A DNA stretch of 64,000 bases from Erigeron canadensis (Eukaryota > Streptophyta > Magnoliopsida > Asterales > Asteraceae), in assembly GCF_010389155.1 (NCBI RefSeq), contig NC_057761.1:55364587-55428586 (forward strand). The letters are read 5' to 3'. This document shows, piece after piece, positions 25,770 to 38,537 of the stretch (the stretch's first letter is position 1; every line of letters starts with the position of its first letter). The position numbers and the translations under genes are program-made. The notes beneath the pieces were generated by a model. That model was not told where the DNA came from. It ran no database searches and saw nothing but the letters and a program-made list of their open reading frames with translations.

Positions 25770-26029
25770 ACCTTAGCCCCGGTACCACAATTGGATACTC
25801 ATCGACTCACCCCGTATGAGTCATGATGCCGATAAAATACCTCCATCCTAATCCCCACATGATCTGGGCACCCCGAAGGATCGAACCCGCGTATTTAAAC
25901 TTCATATATGGGTCTAGGCTTTATTCGTAACGGGTACCTTGAATGAATTACTTTTTACTCCAGCTGGGATCGAACCTGAGACCTTAAAGTCACCAAGTGC
26001 TTGTCTTACCACTAGGCTAGTGAGTCTCA
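25770..26029 (-). mobile_element. tRNA-derived SINE
   Basis: On the minus strand the 5' end carries an RNA polymerase III A box, TAGCCTAGTGG (26019-26009), and a B box, GGTTCGATCCC (25976-25966), at tRNA-like spacing. A second GGTTCGATCC follows at 25887-25878, so the body may be a dimer or a chance second box. A T-rich tail is not clear, so the 3' limit is approximate. Confidence 0.65.
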
Positions 26030-26688
26030 AAATATGGTGTTGAGTATATAATGGTGTGATAAGTGAGTCTCGAGTCGAAATTTAATGAGCAAAACAATAT
26101 AGCAAAACAGTTAAGAAGTTGAGTATACAATGCAATAATGCATATCGAGTGATAAACTGATAATGGTGTGATAAGTATTCACTGGTCCCCTTGAGCAGTT
26201 AAAAAGCTATGCACTTTGATTTGGTGATCTAACCTAACACTTACTAATTAATATTAAGAAGGACCAATCACTATAAAGTTCCATCTTGTTCAGTTTATTG
26301 TCGTGATAACTGATATATATATCCCAAACAGAACAAAATGGAATCTAGGACAAATTTTGCCATTAGAGGTTATGAAATTTAACAATCAATGACGAAAACA
26401 ATGAATGAGGACCAATCTTTTCACTAGTAAAAAACTCATATCTTACATACTAACATCAGTCCATCACTGCATGTACTTCCTCTTTTATAATCTTTCATAT
26501 ATTCACATCTTTTGAATGTTATTACGAGTATAAAAATGTCAGAAACATCTTTGAAAACGGTAATTAATTTCCATCCTCGCACATTTTTTAAACTATAGAA
26601 CATATCTAGACCCAAATGACCCATCTGCACCTGTAATGTATCATATGTATATTTGCGTATGTTGAGCCTGTATAATTTTAACTATAAT
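26030..26688. other. Intergenic, no gene seen
   Basis: AT-rich. A short repeated phrase ATAATGGTGTGATAAGT occurs at 26048 and 26161. The end near 26688 should hold the 3' UTR of the START gene. Confidence 0.45.
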
Positions 26689-29600
26689 CTAACTAACTAG
26701 CCGCCCAGACGTGAAGTTGAGGCAGCAAAATCTTTGTTTTTTGACCTTTTTCTTAGGCAATCCGTTCTCAAGCTTCCCATTAGTGGCATTGTTTTCTGCT
26801 GATGTTGAATTTATAGCCTCATTTATGACGAAAGAGAATGAACTCCTGTGAGTTTTGCGTGAGCCTGAGGTATCGTCTTCTGGTGATGCCAAGCCCACTT
26901 CAAAATCTTTGTGCCTGAGGAAGAAAACGTTCATCGTTGGACCCGTCTAATATAAGACCACAAAGAATATACTACTCTTTTGCAAAGTTAGTGGATGTAC
27001 CTGGAGCTATGACTTGAATAACTGTTTCTTGATCCTTTTGATTTTCTTGCTGTTAACTCGTTTACAAAATGTTTAGAACCATATGATTTATTGTCTTCAA
27101 GATCAGCAAACACATTATTGACAAATCGCGAGAATGATAATGATCGCGGATTAAATCCAAATTCTCTAAAGATGGTAATGACCTTTTCAAGCGTTCCTAG
27201 TGCTTGATTCACTTCAGGACTTACAACAACTTGCTTTTTATCATCGTATAATAATCTGTTACTATAACTATTCTCATGTGACCTCTCAGTTTCTTCAACT
27301 TCCTCAATTTCACAAATTGATGTCTGATCATTCACTTCTATCTTTGAGGTACAATGCTCTTCAGGTTGACCGATATTGTCCGTTTCTTGTTCCAAAACTT
27401 CATCAACAATCTTGATATCATTTTGTTCCACAGCCTCATAATAAATATCGACATCTTTTTGTTTCGAAACCCCGTTAGGTACGTTGTTTTCTGAGTAGAG
27501 TGCCTCACGAATTCGTCCATAGAATGGCTTTTTTAAGGCCTCACTGAAATCTTCATCACCTTTTGTAACAGAGGCCACTTCCTGTTGTAATATGTACTAT
27601 TAGCATGGAAAAGGCTTAGTATGACTTTTGAGGTCAAACCAGGCCGTTTTCAGATGAAAAGTCGATGAAGATTTTTACAAATGTTTGAAGTTATAACTTC
27701 TTTAGTTGTAGAAAATCTTGTATAGTTCATGTGGTTACCAATCATCATAATTGAAAAAAAGTTTTATAGTTGTTTCAGGATAATGAACTTTAAACAGACA
27801 CTATAAAGTCAAAAGTATGATGTATGTGCAAGCTTGCTGTTTGAAGTGATTTAGAACCACACCTTTTTAAAGAGCTTGAAGCCGCTACCTATAAGTTGCC
27901 TGGAAACAAAATTGATGATCGCTGGAGGAACAAAATCAAGTTTTACATCCATGTTTGCAATCGCCCTGCAAATAATGAAATTTTTTAAACTCGGCTATAA
28001 AGCTAAAATCCTTAACAGATGGGGAGTAAAAAGTTTCATCAAGAAAAAAAGATGACCTTATGTTAAAGCAAATAAGGAGCATTGACTTCTAAGTTAGTGT
28101 TTTGAACTATTCTCAAGATATGAACAATAAAGAGCATGAAACAAAGAAAATGCAAATCTTTACCGGAAGTAGCTTCTATTGGCACTCACTTTCTGTAAAG
28201 CAAGGCCTCCCACAACATCCATCCTTATCACATTTCCTACGTCCGGTATACCATCTCTAGTGAATCCATGAGTGCTTTTACTAATATCCTCTGTCTCAGA
28301 AATCTGCAAAAAAAAAGAGAAAACAAGGACGGGTTGTATTGGTTTATGTCCACAAGGACAATAAAGGTTGTCCCAGTATTCATTATTAAGCAGTAGTTTA
28401 TATCTTTCATATGCATAAGCTATTACCGTGTTTAAAAGCACTATAACGAGATCATCTTGGTAGTAATTAAGTGTAACGTAATGGACTAACGCCTCTCTTG
28501 CCGATACTGGCCATGAGAGCTTCATCCTTTCTTCCACATGCAGGAATATAGTTATCAACATCCAGGAACAATGATCTTATACTAAGGTTTTAATCATCGA
28601 GTTTTACATAGTTTAGACAAACCTCACTAAAGATATTTGTTCACCCATTCCGATGTTCTTCACACATTCCGAAAAGAGAACCTTAAAAGTCGGGATATTG
28701 AATTGAGGCCACCTACAAGAAACAAGGGTTAAGATCCTCTCATGTTAGAATCCCTCTCAAGTTGTCTAAGTCCAATATCTGGGTTGACATCCTCTCAAGT
28801 TGAAAATTTGTATTTATAAAAAATATTGACCAACATGATAGATTTTAACTTTTGAGGATCCCACCCCAAGATACAATGATCCTAGTGAGGGTAATGGAAA
28901 AAGGGTTAAAAGTATGCATATATCACCCGATGACAATTGTAAAGAAAGAAGGAGTTGATGTTGTGATTTTCAGAGATTACTGAAGTGTTTAAACTTTTAA
29001 TTTTTTCAAGATAGCCTAGAGTTCATGAGTTCAAATTTGGAACTTGTATAGTACCCACGAGAGATATGTCACAAAAGTTTACTCTGAGTCAGGATTCAAC
29101 CGTTTGGCAGCAGGATGGCATGTCGGGTGGGTTGGGTAATTGTGCTTGTTAAACCCGTTAGATCCAAATGTCAATAAAACAGATTGCTTCACCCCTTTTG
29201 AGAAAAAAAAAATATATTTACCATATCAATTCCTTCATAAGTAGATAGGCATATGCTGAATTGTTTCCTAATGTGGTTTACAAGGTCTATTAGCGAATTA
29301 CGGTGTTGTTTTTGTTCAATCTTTCTTTGACTACTGTGGTCAGATAAGTTAGTTGCGGTGTATAATTGTACTTGGATTTGCATAGCAAACAAACTAACGT
29401 CTTGTGAAATTGTTCAAAAAGACATTATACTATGCAAGATAGAGAGATTTTAGAAAATTTTTGGAAATATAAAAGGACAAAGAACCATTATAGAATTGCT
29501 CATCCTTACAACATACAGTGTTCATAAGTATTTCCAAATGAGAGGTGGTTTGCTTATGAACCGTAGACAGTAGTTTCCAAAATTAATAACCCAATAATTT

Positions 29601-30340
29601 TCTTACCATTTTTGGTAAAGTCCTGCCTCCCATGATATGCACATGCCTGCACTCAAACATATAATTTCACATTATATTTGTGCACAAAATTTTCAAACGA
29701 CTCATAATAATAACAAACACATAATTAGATATTAAATTCGCATGACAAATGTCTCAAAACCCTTTAACTCTACTTACAAACATCTAGAGGCCCGTCAACA
29801 TATCCTTCCACAAGTAATGTATGGAAGGGAGTGCCTGCAGGTCCCTCCCTATACATAACACGACATTCTTGATTATCATGTTTTATCTGCCATAATTAAA
29901 AATGTTTAATGACCAAAACCACAAAACTATCCCACATAATTGGCATAAAGTTATAGAAAGATGAAGAATAAACATATAACATGACCTACTTTCCAACCAC
30001 CACTTGGTGTTTCGTTCACTTTTGACTCTTTAACCGCCTTCCCCGAAGCACTTCTAAGCATGCTAAGAAAATTGGCCACTTCCTTGGTTCTTTTCTGGAC
30101 TAATTTATCTCTACAATCTACATAGAAACGAAATCTTCTAATATTAACAATCGAAAGTCAAAATCGGCTTTTGATTAAAAAGGAAATGAGAATTCTTCAA
30201 CCTTGATCTTCACTTTGAATTGATTCTGACATTTGACTTTCAACTAGGATCTTAAGGTTTTCCACATTAGAAAGATCACTAGACATGACCGTTTGGTCGA
30301 GTCTATCTCGGTACTGAGATATATTTTCCATTCCCTCCAT
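26689..30340 (-). CDS. START-domain lipid-binding protein
   Basis: Ten coding exons: 30340-30202, 30108-29990, 29886-29778, 29646-29607, 28712-28623, 28526-28427, 28303-28164, 27965-27863, 27581-27001 and 26914-26689. Total 1647 bases, 548 residues. Exon 2 uses the acceptor ending TTGTAGAG to hold frame. Residues ~75-290 form the START domain: GGWKIKHDNQECRVMYREGP, TPFHTLLVEGYVDGPLDVC, YQKWWPQFNIPTFKV, RMKLSWPVSAREALVHY, DVVGGLALQKVSANRSYFR and IINFVSRQLIGSGFKLFKK. START proteins bind a lipid or sterol in a closed pocket. It fits the plant PCTP-like group annotated as polyketide cyclase/lipid transport. The ~250-residue acidic, Ser-rich tail ends in a basic KKKVKKQRFCC segment, a possible membrane-contact or acylation site (inference). 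A non-coding 5' exon may lie near 30881-30930. Confidence 0.9.
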
Positions 30341-31630
30341 TTGTAAATCGCACAAACAACAAGTAGAATATGACTATGATCTTCCACTATAATCTGTAAT
30401 AATCCAGTTTACGATAATTATCATAATTAATCAACATGTAGCAGTCATATTATCATAACAATCATGAAAGCTAAAAAACAATCATAGACTCAATATTCTT
30501 TAATACTCTAATTTTAGAAAGTGTACAAATTTGGTGTCTTTTTTAATACCCATGTGCAAGAAGATTGAAAATTCAACTCATTCAACAAAAGGGTACCTCT
30601 CAAAATGACAAATAATTGCTAATACGGACACAAACATTATTGAAAAGTTCTTATTGTCATTCAATGTTTACCCCCAAAAGCTAAAAGAGTCAAGAAAATC
30701 AATATTAAAAAACACCCATATACTAAAAACCAGAGAATCACTACATATAACAATCAAAAACCATAAATACAAGTGAAAAACACATATTTCTATTGGAAAG
30801 ACTGAAGCTTGTGATTATATATTCCAAAAAAAGGTTTAAATTGACAGAGAATAAAGTTGTGATCAAGAAAATGAAACTTACTAGTTGAGTTTGTTGAGAT
30901 AAACTAAAGATTGAATTCTTCACTGTGTTTTGAAGGTGGTGATGAGAATAAGCAAAACAAAGGATTTGTTTTTTTAAGTTACTACTGTGAAGAAAGTAAA
31001 AATGAGAATCTCAAGAAAGGAAAATGATTTGGAAGTATGAAAAGGAGACAAATTGAAACAAAGTTTAAGAAGGATCCCTGGCATATGGGGGTGGTTTTGG
31101 ATACATATATACATGTATTTCTTGAATATATCAAACATCAAAAATGGAGAGACCCCAACATCGTTGTATTTGGTTAATTGCTTTCAATACTAGTCTACGT
31201 GTATGTGTGTGTTTTTATGGGTGTTTGTCAACTGCCCTTTGGGTCAACATAATGGGAAGCCTTGCAGCTGTCAATCAATCAAATGTTTATTGTGTGGGAT
31301 TTGCTTTTATTTATATGATTCGAACTATGAAAATTGATACTTCATTATGTTAAACGCTTGCGACAGAATGAAGATCAATTGAATAAAAATCAGATTCACA
31401 GTATATATTTTCCTATTTATATAAAAGGTTTTTGCTAAATTAATATGCATAAAATAATTATAATTTTATCATAAATATAAAAAAAATAAGTTTTTATATG
31501 AAAATTTAACTTTTTCTATGTACACTTATATATAAAAATCACAAGGTGACATGTTAAGTTGATTTTCAACTTAGGAAAATTTTTATTTAAATTTTGTTTA
31601 GGCTTCAAAGTTAATGGTTTGTTTTTATTA
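30341..31630. other. Upstream region of the START gene
   Basis: Contains the probable 5' UTR, its intron and the promoter of the START-domain gene (donor-like CTAGTAAGTTT on the minus strand near 30880). Beyond ~31000 there is no gene signal. Confidence 0.45.
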
Positions 31631-32050
31631 ACGAGAGCACGTACCCGCGCGTTGCGGCGGTAAAATGATGAGGGTGATAGGCGAGTGTGATCGGTCATAG
31701 GAGGTGATATGTGATAGAATGTCATAGCCAAATGCCTTAGCCGTACGGGCTCCGTACTCGGATTTAAAAATTCGTCGTAAGTATATCGAATGACAGCTCT
31801 AATGAAAAAGCATGAAATTTTAAGAACACTCATATAATTTTTATAATTTATCGATGTACGCTTTTTGAGAAAAATGAAAAATGATTTTGAAAGAATTAGA
31901 GAAATAAAATGATTTGTGAAGAAGAGATAAAGTTGTATGCATTGATGTATGGTACATCATGCATTATCATGTGTATATTGTTGAAATTGAATGTTGAAAA
32001 ATTGAAAGTTCAAAAATAGATTTGTTTTATAATATAGTAATAGATATAGA
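31631..32050 (-). mobile_element. Candidate non-autonomous Helitron
   Basis: On the minus strand a 5' end TCTATATCTATTACTATATT is preceded by an A, the usual Helitron insertion context. The opposite end carries a GC-rich stretch, CCGCCGCAACGCGCGGGTAC, of the type that forms the hairpin near Helitron 3' ends, in otherwise AT-rich DNA. The final CTCTCGT is not a standard CTRR end, which weakens the call. Confidence 0.45.
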
Positions 32051-33256
32051 TAATTTAATAGTGAGAAATCTATCTTTTTACCTACTTTAATCACAAATAA
32101 CAAATAGTATTAATTATTAGTTTATTAAGCCTAAAAATAATCTTAAAAGCTTTAAAACATGACAAGTGATATATACTAATAGTCTTTCCTAATCTCACTT
32201 TCTGATTTTCCTACATGTTTCAATCTAATAGTTAGGATGATCTATTAGACTATTGTTTTATGAGGATTTATCATTTCCCATTTATTATTTAGGTAGTTGT
32301 GTTGATATATATCAAAGGATTCTAATAAACTACATGATATCCAAATTGGGACTAAGATAAATGAGATATCGATACTCATAAATATGTTTAATTAGAAATG
32401 TCTATTTACGTGGGTGGAAGGTGTGGGTGCGAAACACTCGACGTATTTGCTTCTGAGGCCGATACGGACAAGGATGATGAAGTGTAATGTGGTGTTTTAG
32501 CGGCGCATTTCGCACACTTAGTTTCGTTTTGGCTCTGCTCAAGCCACTACCTAACTTTTTGTTTGAGTGGCTAGAAACTGTTTGAATTTTTGTAGTTTCG
32601 GTTGGCTGAATACTTTTGGGGAATTTGTATTGACTTAACCAACCCATTTGACCTAAAATAACTAGAAAAGACCTACCAACCCACCAAGCTACTAATCCAT
32701 TTGATCGACCAACCGACAAATCGACCTCTTGACTCAAAAAACCTGTATTTTAACTACCAGGTTCCAGTTGACGGGTTGTGAGTTTGGGTTAAGTTTTCCA
32801 ACCCAATTTTGATACTAGGGGTTAGAAACGGTCATAAAATCAGCATACGTTTTCATTTTAAAAGAAAAAAACAAAAAAACTCACTTTTCTGAATAACCTG
32901 GATACGAAAAAAACTTCATTTCCTTACTGATTTACGAAGCTAATCCTTCATGACGCTTATTATACAATACCCACACACCTATGATACAAGCCTACAAGTG
33001 CTTTCCTAAGGAGTGTGTCGATGTCGATACAAGCTTATCTACAATTATTTGTTTTGTATGTTAGCATATAAAGAAACACATAGCGTTTAATACAATTATG
33101 GTAGCGCTTAACACAATAATGGGATCCACACATGCTATGGAAGAGATTGTATCCAATCGTAATCAAATTATCATTATGTTAAAAAAAAAAAAAAGGAAAT
33201 GGTTTTAATCCAATAAATTTATTTAAAGAATTTAAAATATGTTGTTTATACCTTTA
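32051..33256. other. Intergenic, no gene seen
   Basis: A minus-strand open frame of 111 codons at 32737-32402 has no domain and low-complexity composition with tandem-like ACCAACC motifs. An A run occurs at 33181-33195. Confidence 0.45.
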
Positions 33257-33265
33257 ATATTTATT

Positions 33266-34344
33266 GAGTTAATTACAGAAATCGTCTTTGTCGTGGTACT
33301 CAGCTTGCAGGTTTCATCCCTAACTTTAAAAAATTACAGTTTTAGTCCAAAAAACTTTGTTCCATCAACAGTTTTAGTCCTGGCCATAAACGTCCGTTTA
33401 AAATCAAGTCACGTGATTTGCTTGTGATGGGTAATCTCGTAAATTGGCTTAATATTACCCAGAGTTAATTACAGAAATCGTCCATGTTGTGGGCGGTCAC
33501 TTGCAACTTTCATCCCTAACTTTCAAAAAATTACATTTTTGGTCCAAAATCCAAAATAAAATTAAATGCAAAATCATTTGGATTTCTAATGCATAACATA
33601 TATCACAGATACACTCCCATATCCAAAATCAAAAACAAATTTAATCCAACATTTAATGAAACTCCAAATCTCATTACTTTCATATCAATACATGATCTGT
33701 ATACAAACATAATATATAACTATATATATATTAGATCTATTCTTTGTATACAATTAATTCACAAACAAAAAAATCTTAGAAAAATCTCACCATCTATATT
33801 ATTCTTAGCTCTTCCTCTGTTTTTATAAGTTCTCAAAACAAAAATAAAACTAAGTAAAAAATATATATCAATTACTTAAAACCCATAAATACTTAAATCC
33901 AAGAAAGTCTGAATCTCTAGTTTTCAAAAAGAGAGTAGGGTGTGAGTTAAGATTGTTTGTGAATTTATATCTGATAGAAATAGAAGAAGTTGGATAATTA
34001 TGATTTTTTTTTTTTTGTGTGTGTGTAAATGTTTCTTTTCATATAGATTGAGGATAGAAATTTTGGACCAAAACTGTAATTTTTTGAAAGTTAGGGATTA
34101 AAGTTGCAAGTGACCGTCTACAGCAGGGACGATTTCTGTAATTAACTCTGGGTATTATTAAGCCAAATTACGAGATTACCCATCACGTGTGAATCACGTG
34201 ACTTGGTTTTAAACGGACGTTTATGGCCAGGACTAAAACTGTTGATGGAGCAAAGTTTTTTGGACTAAAACTGTAATTTTTGAAAGTTAAAGATAAAACC
34301 TGCAAGCTGAGTACCACGACAGAGACGATTTATGTAATTAACTC
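33266..34344. mobile_element. 1079-bp Mutator-like element with ~300-bp inverted repeats
   Basis: The first ~300 bases (from GAGTTAATTACAGAAATCGTC) and the last ~280 bases are long, near-perfect inverted repeats sharing TTTTAGTCCTGGCCATAAAC, AAACGGACGT-type and GTTAATTACAGAAATCGTCC blocks. The latter motif also recurs inside each arm. The 9-mer ATATTTATT flanks both sides exactly (33257-33265 and 34345-34353), which identifies a Mutator-like element. The ~480-bp centre is AT-rich with no convincing transposase or captured gene. Confidence 0.88.
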
Positions 34345-34353
34345 ATATTTATT

Positions 34354-37300
34354 TTAACGTTTACTACCCTGAATTCAATCATTTCTTTCCAATGAAACTA
34401 ATCTAGTCCGATTGAAAAATACTCAAGTCGTGTCAAATTTAATAACTTTAGTTATAACCTTTGTAAGCCTTACTAAGCCAAAAACACAAATTTTTTACCT
34501 AAATGTATGGAGTCTAATTTGAATATTTTTGTAATTGTTCTTTAATATTTTTTTCCTTCCTTAATCTCAAAATGTTTACATAATAACAAGGTTGAACTAA
34601 GATTTCTCATGATAAAATCAAGATTGCATGGCCCATAAGCCATCCGGCTACGACTCGCTTTCCTCTTTAATTACGTAATCCACTCGAATTGAAAGCATGA
34701 GGTCGCTACCGGTATTATCAAGACACCCAACCTCCTCTTGCAAATTGATGATGATGATGATGTTTTCAAATCACACACACTACATTTAGTTTAAACCTAT
34801 TTATTTTTTATTTTTTTTCTTTTGAATCTCTTTGTTTTGAAATTCGCCAAATGCTTTAGTCATGAATCATGATATATCGATACTTGATGTGACAATAAAA
34901 TAAAAACATATCCGATTTGTCCATCCATATTAGTATGTGTTCCAAAAAGTATGTGACAACCGAACTTTTACAATCAATAATTTTATTAAAATTAATAATG
35001 CAGCATTTTATAATTACAGGCATAGCCGAAATCGAAGACACAAATTCAGAAATCTTAATCTTAATATATACTATAAGACAGTTGAACTAATGACTAATTA
35101 ACCAATCACATCGTTCGATTTCATCAAATTGACTTTTGATGATGTCATCATTTAGATAAACTACAAACTAAAAATCCTAATAATCATTATCCAAATATAT
35201 TATTATATTAATATTTATATTAATTTGTAGAAAAAGTATCATTAATTTACACTTTTTTATTTTCCATCAATAATTTACACTTTTTAGCCCTGAATACTTA
35301 ATTTATATATATATTTAGTATTTATATTAATTTGTAGAAAAAGTCTCATTAATTTACACTTTTTGTTTTCCATCAATAATTTACATTTTTTAGCCATGAA
35401 TACTTAATTTATATATATTTTTAGCCATCAACTCGAGAGAATTTTTTAAAATTTTCTACAAAAAGTTATTTGAAAACCTAATGACTTATTAACAAATATT
35501 AGATAGTCCTAATTGTTATCAAAGAATATAATAACAATCCTAATTGTTATCATATTATCATAGAACAAGTGATTGAAAATAAACATATGCGTGTTATGAA
35601 CGCGCATCATGATTAAATACATATACTTGAATGTCAAGTTCGGGATCACAAATATGTTTATATTTTAATTCTTAATTATTTTTTCTAATAATATCACATT
35701 ATGAGTACATCTGTTTCAAAATATATTATAATGGAGAAATTCTTATATATAGCATGTGCCTTGTGGAATGACTACAACAAACAATTCCATCAATATGTCT
35801 AGGCTGATAATGACAGTGAGGAACCTATGATTATTGTACTACAACTTGCAAAATATAACACTTAAAACCATGTTTTTTTTAAAATTGTAAGCTTTTATGA
35901 CTTAAATGTATGAAGATCTGATATTGTTAATATTGTAAATCCTGTGTCCAGTGTTGGACACGGGTCTAAAATCAATAGTAGTAAAAGTCACTCACATGAA
36001 ACCTAAATTTATAAAAGATTAAAATTATTCGTTTGTAATGATGATGATTTTAATTAAAATATGGTTGCCATTATTATTTATGTCAAAACTTTAATAATCG
36101 ATTATTCATTCTCACCAAACTTTTTGGTATCATTTAAATAATCAAAAACTTATAAAGTGAACTAATAATAAAGTGTGTTATTCGTTTCGTGATGTAATGA
36201 AAGTAGAACATCTTATAAATTTCTTTTTACACATATTTTATCACGCATCCTTTTTCATATAACGATAACTAATCTTTAGACCCGTGTAATCGTGTATGCA
36301 CACAAACAATATTAAGTAACGATTTGATGAGTAATAAATACCATCAAAGATTTTGTTTAAACAAAATGAGGCAGACGAAAAACAATGTATTATAAAGTCA
36401 TCTACATTTGCTACAGATAATAAATAATAATTATTGACTCTGCAAATACACCAGGAAACAACACTAAAGCATGGAATATAATAAAAGGAAAACTAATAAT
36501 AATATTGTAGTTATCTTAACTGAATTCCGACAATACTAATTATCTATGAAGTATAAAATAAATAAAGTTAAGTTAAGAGACGAAAGCAGTTGGTAAACCA
36601 AATATGATATGTCGTGTGCGACACAGCTGTGTGTTTGGTCATGTAAATCATGTGTACCTCCCATTCATAATATTTTCCTTATACGTAATATATACATCCT
36701 TTTTTAAAAAAAAATTTTTTAAACGACGAAATTCGAAACCCTCCCAATAATCCACTCCTACAAATGTAGGAAGTGAGATTCGAACCCTGGTAGATTTTTC
36801 GAAGTCTATTATTACTTTCCTTGAGAGGATGATTTTGTTTTACAAATACAATCAAAGCTAGATATGTCATATTATCATGCATATATGGAAGTTATAGACT
36901 GCAGTAGTGCAAGTGAGTTAACTGGAAACCTACTTCGATTCAAATCTTGTAATTATAGTTTGTTAAAAGAATAAGCAACGGCTTGCCAATATATAGAGCA
37001 CAAGTATTTGGGTAAAGACCAAGGTTCAATCCCTCACATTTAGTGAATTTAGGAGTATTGGAGTCGGAATAGTGTTACAAAATTGCCGTTAAAATAAAAA
37101 ATATTGGTCAAATATATGCTAGATATCTCACAAGTATTATCTATAGGTGATCATAAGTTTTGACATTTTGAAAATAGATCATACTATTTATCAGGTTTTC
37201 TATTGAAACCATGAAAAATGATACTCAAGATGACTCATCAACTAAGAAGTGAGAGTTTCTAGTCCTACTGTAGACATTTTGCAAAATTATATGATAATGA

Positions 37301-37482
37301 AAATCTTATATAGTGTAATATTACATTAACCAGATGAGCAAACTATCAAATTTCTGCATCAAATAATGTTAGAACCCATGGCCAACTAAAAGAAAAACAA
37401 GTTGTAGAACAATTTCAGAAAAAAAGGTAGCATAACACCATTGGACATTATGTTTATACACTAAGGTCTAAAGAGAAGCACT
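34354..37482. other. Long AT-rich intergenic stretch with repeat fragments
   Basis: No gene recognised. TTTATATTAATTTGTAGAAAAAGT and neighbouring text is duplicated at about 35209-35300 and 35323-35420 (direct, period ~115). TCTTAATATATACTATAAGAC at 35055 resembles a Helitron 5' end, but the matching 3' end is not convincing. GATTCGAACCCTGG near 36777 and AAGGTTCAATCCCTC near 37020 look like pol III B boxes of old SINEs. Confidence 0.4.
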
Positions 37483-38512
37483 TTATATCGGCATATCGGT
37501 GCTTCTATATCTGATAATCTCCACTCCTAAATAGTCAAGAGGTCCAGGAACCGCCACATGAGGCTTTCCAACTACCACACGTACAGCGGATATCTGTGAG
37601 TGATTGTTCAACGTTGTAGTTGCAATAAGTTGAGCCACCGATTCTAATAGATTCTGAGAAGGACCTTCTACGATATTTTTCGCAATGCTGTCACATTTGT
37701 ATACAAAGGAGAAAAGGTAAAATATGTTAGTATACAGAAGATCCTAATCGCAAAAAGTATTTAAGAACTTTATTATAGAGACCAAAAAGAAAGTATGATC
37801 AGCTAACATAGCAAGATTATTTATATTAAAATGGTTCTCTGATTTTTAGTAAACTACAAAAAAAAAAAAAGTGCTTCAAAAATTTCTTGATAACACTTGG
37901 ATGTCTTTCCAGCCAATTTGACCTCTACAAGGTTTATTGCACCTCACTTGGTTCTATTGTATCTACAAATGCACAATCAAGTTGTTAAAAGTTACTATTT
38001 GTGTTACTTTTTTTCGTGGATTCTTATGGTTTGGGGTTTGTGTGAATTATTTCATCTTCTGTGTTCCTTAACATATTTTCTTAACTATCTTCATGTTCTT
38101 AGAATGATGAAGGACCATACTTTTTTAACACACAAAACTTAAAAACAAAATCATTAATCTCAAGTCAAAGCCAAAACACTTTATAACACAAATTAATGAA
38201 CAGCTTTAAACCCCAAATCTATTACAGTAAAATTTAACACTTCATTTGAAATTCTTATTGACCTTAAACTTCATTTGGAATTTAAAAGTAAAATCATAAG
38301 TAAAGTGAATCTTACCGATAGATGTCTGTGTAACTGACTGTATCAGACATGTTGTCAGTGTGACCAGGCGTTCGAAGATCCATCCAAGCATCTACATCTA
38401 TCTTGAACTTCTGACCCAGTTTCTTTTCCTCCTGCTTCACTCCATGATAACCATGGAACATTAACCCTCTTAGTATCAACTTGTCTCCTAACCTTGCCCC
38501 ATCTGATGTCAT
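37483..38512 (-). CDS. FOLB: Dihydroneopterin aldolase (folate biosynthesis)
   Basis: Two coding exons, 38512-38316 and 37687-37483, joined through a split Arg codon; 402 bases, 133 residues. It matches dihydroneopterin aldolase along its length: KLILRGLMFHGYHGVKQEE near the start, LGQKFKIDVD, then DTVSYTDIYR, NLLESVAQLIA and a C-terminal VRVVVGKPHVAVPGPLDYLGV that carries the conserved active-site Lys. The enzyme converts 7,8-dihydroneopterin to 6-hydroxymethyl-7,8-dihydropterin and glycolaldehyde, and plant forms are cytosolic; no targeting peptide is seen here. The start is the first Met after an acceptor (TTGGTGCAG at about 38529-38537), so there is probably an intron in the 5' UTR. A GC-rich candidate first exon lies at 39660-39700 with a donor reading GTACTTTC. 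Confidence 0.93.
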
Positions 38513-38537
38513 TGTTCCTAAGAGATATCTGCACCAA

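Noticed and set aside
32402..32737. 111-codon minus-strand frame
   Set aside because: Low-complexity repeats and no domain; no transcript-like borders.
35055..35625. Possible Helitron starting TCTTAATATATACTATAAG
   Set aside because: A small hairpin occurs near 35587-35607, but no acceptable 3' end follows; too weak.
36720..36795. tRNA-like B-box phrase GATTCGAACCCTGG
   Set aside because: No A box at proper spacing and no cloverleaf; an old SINE remnant at best, and not a tRNA gene.
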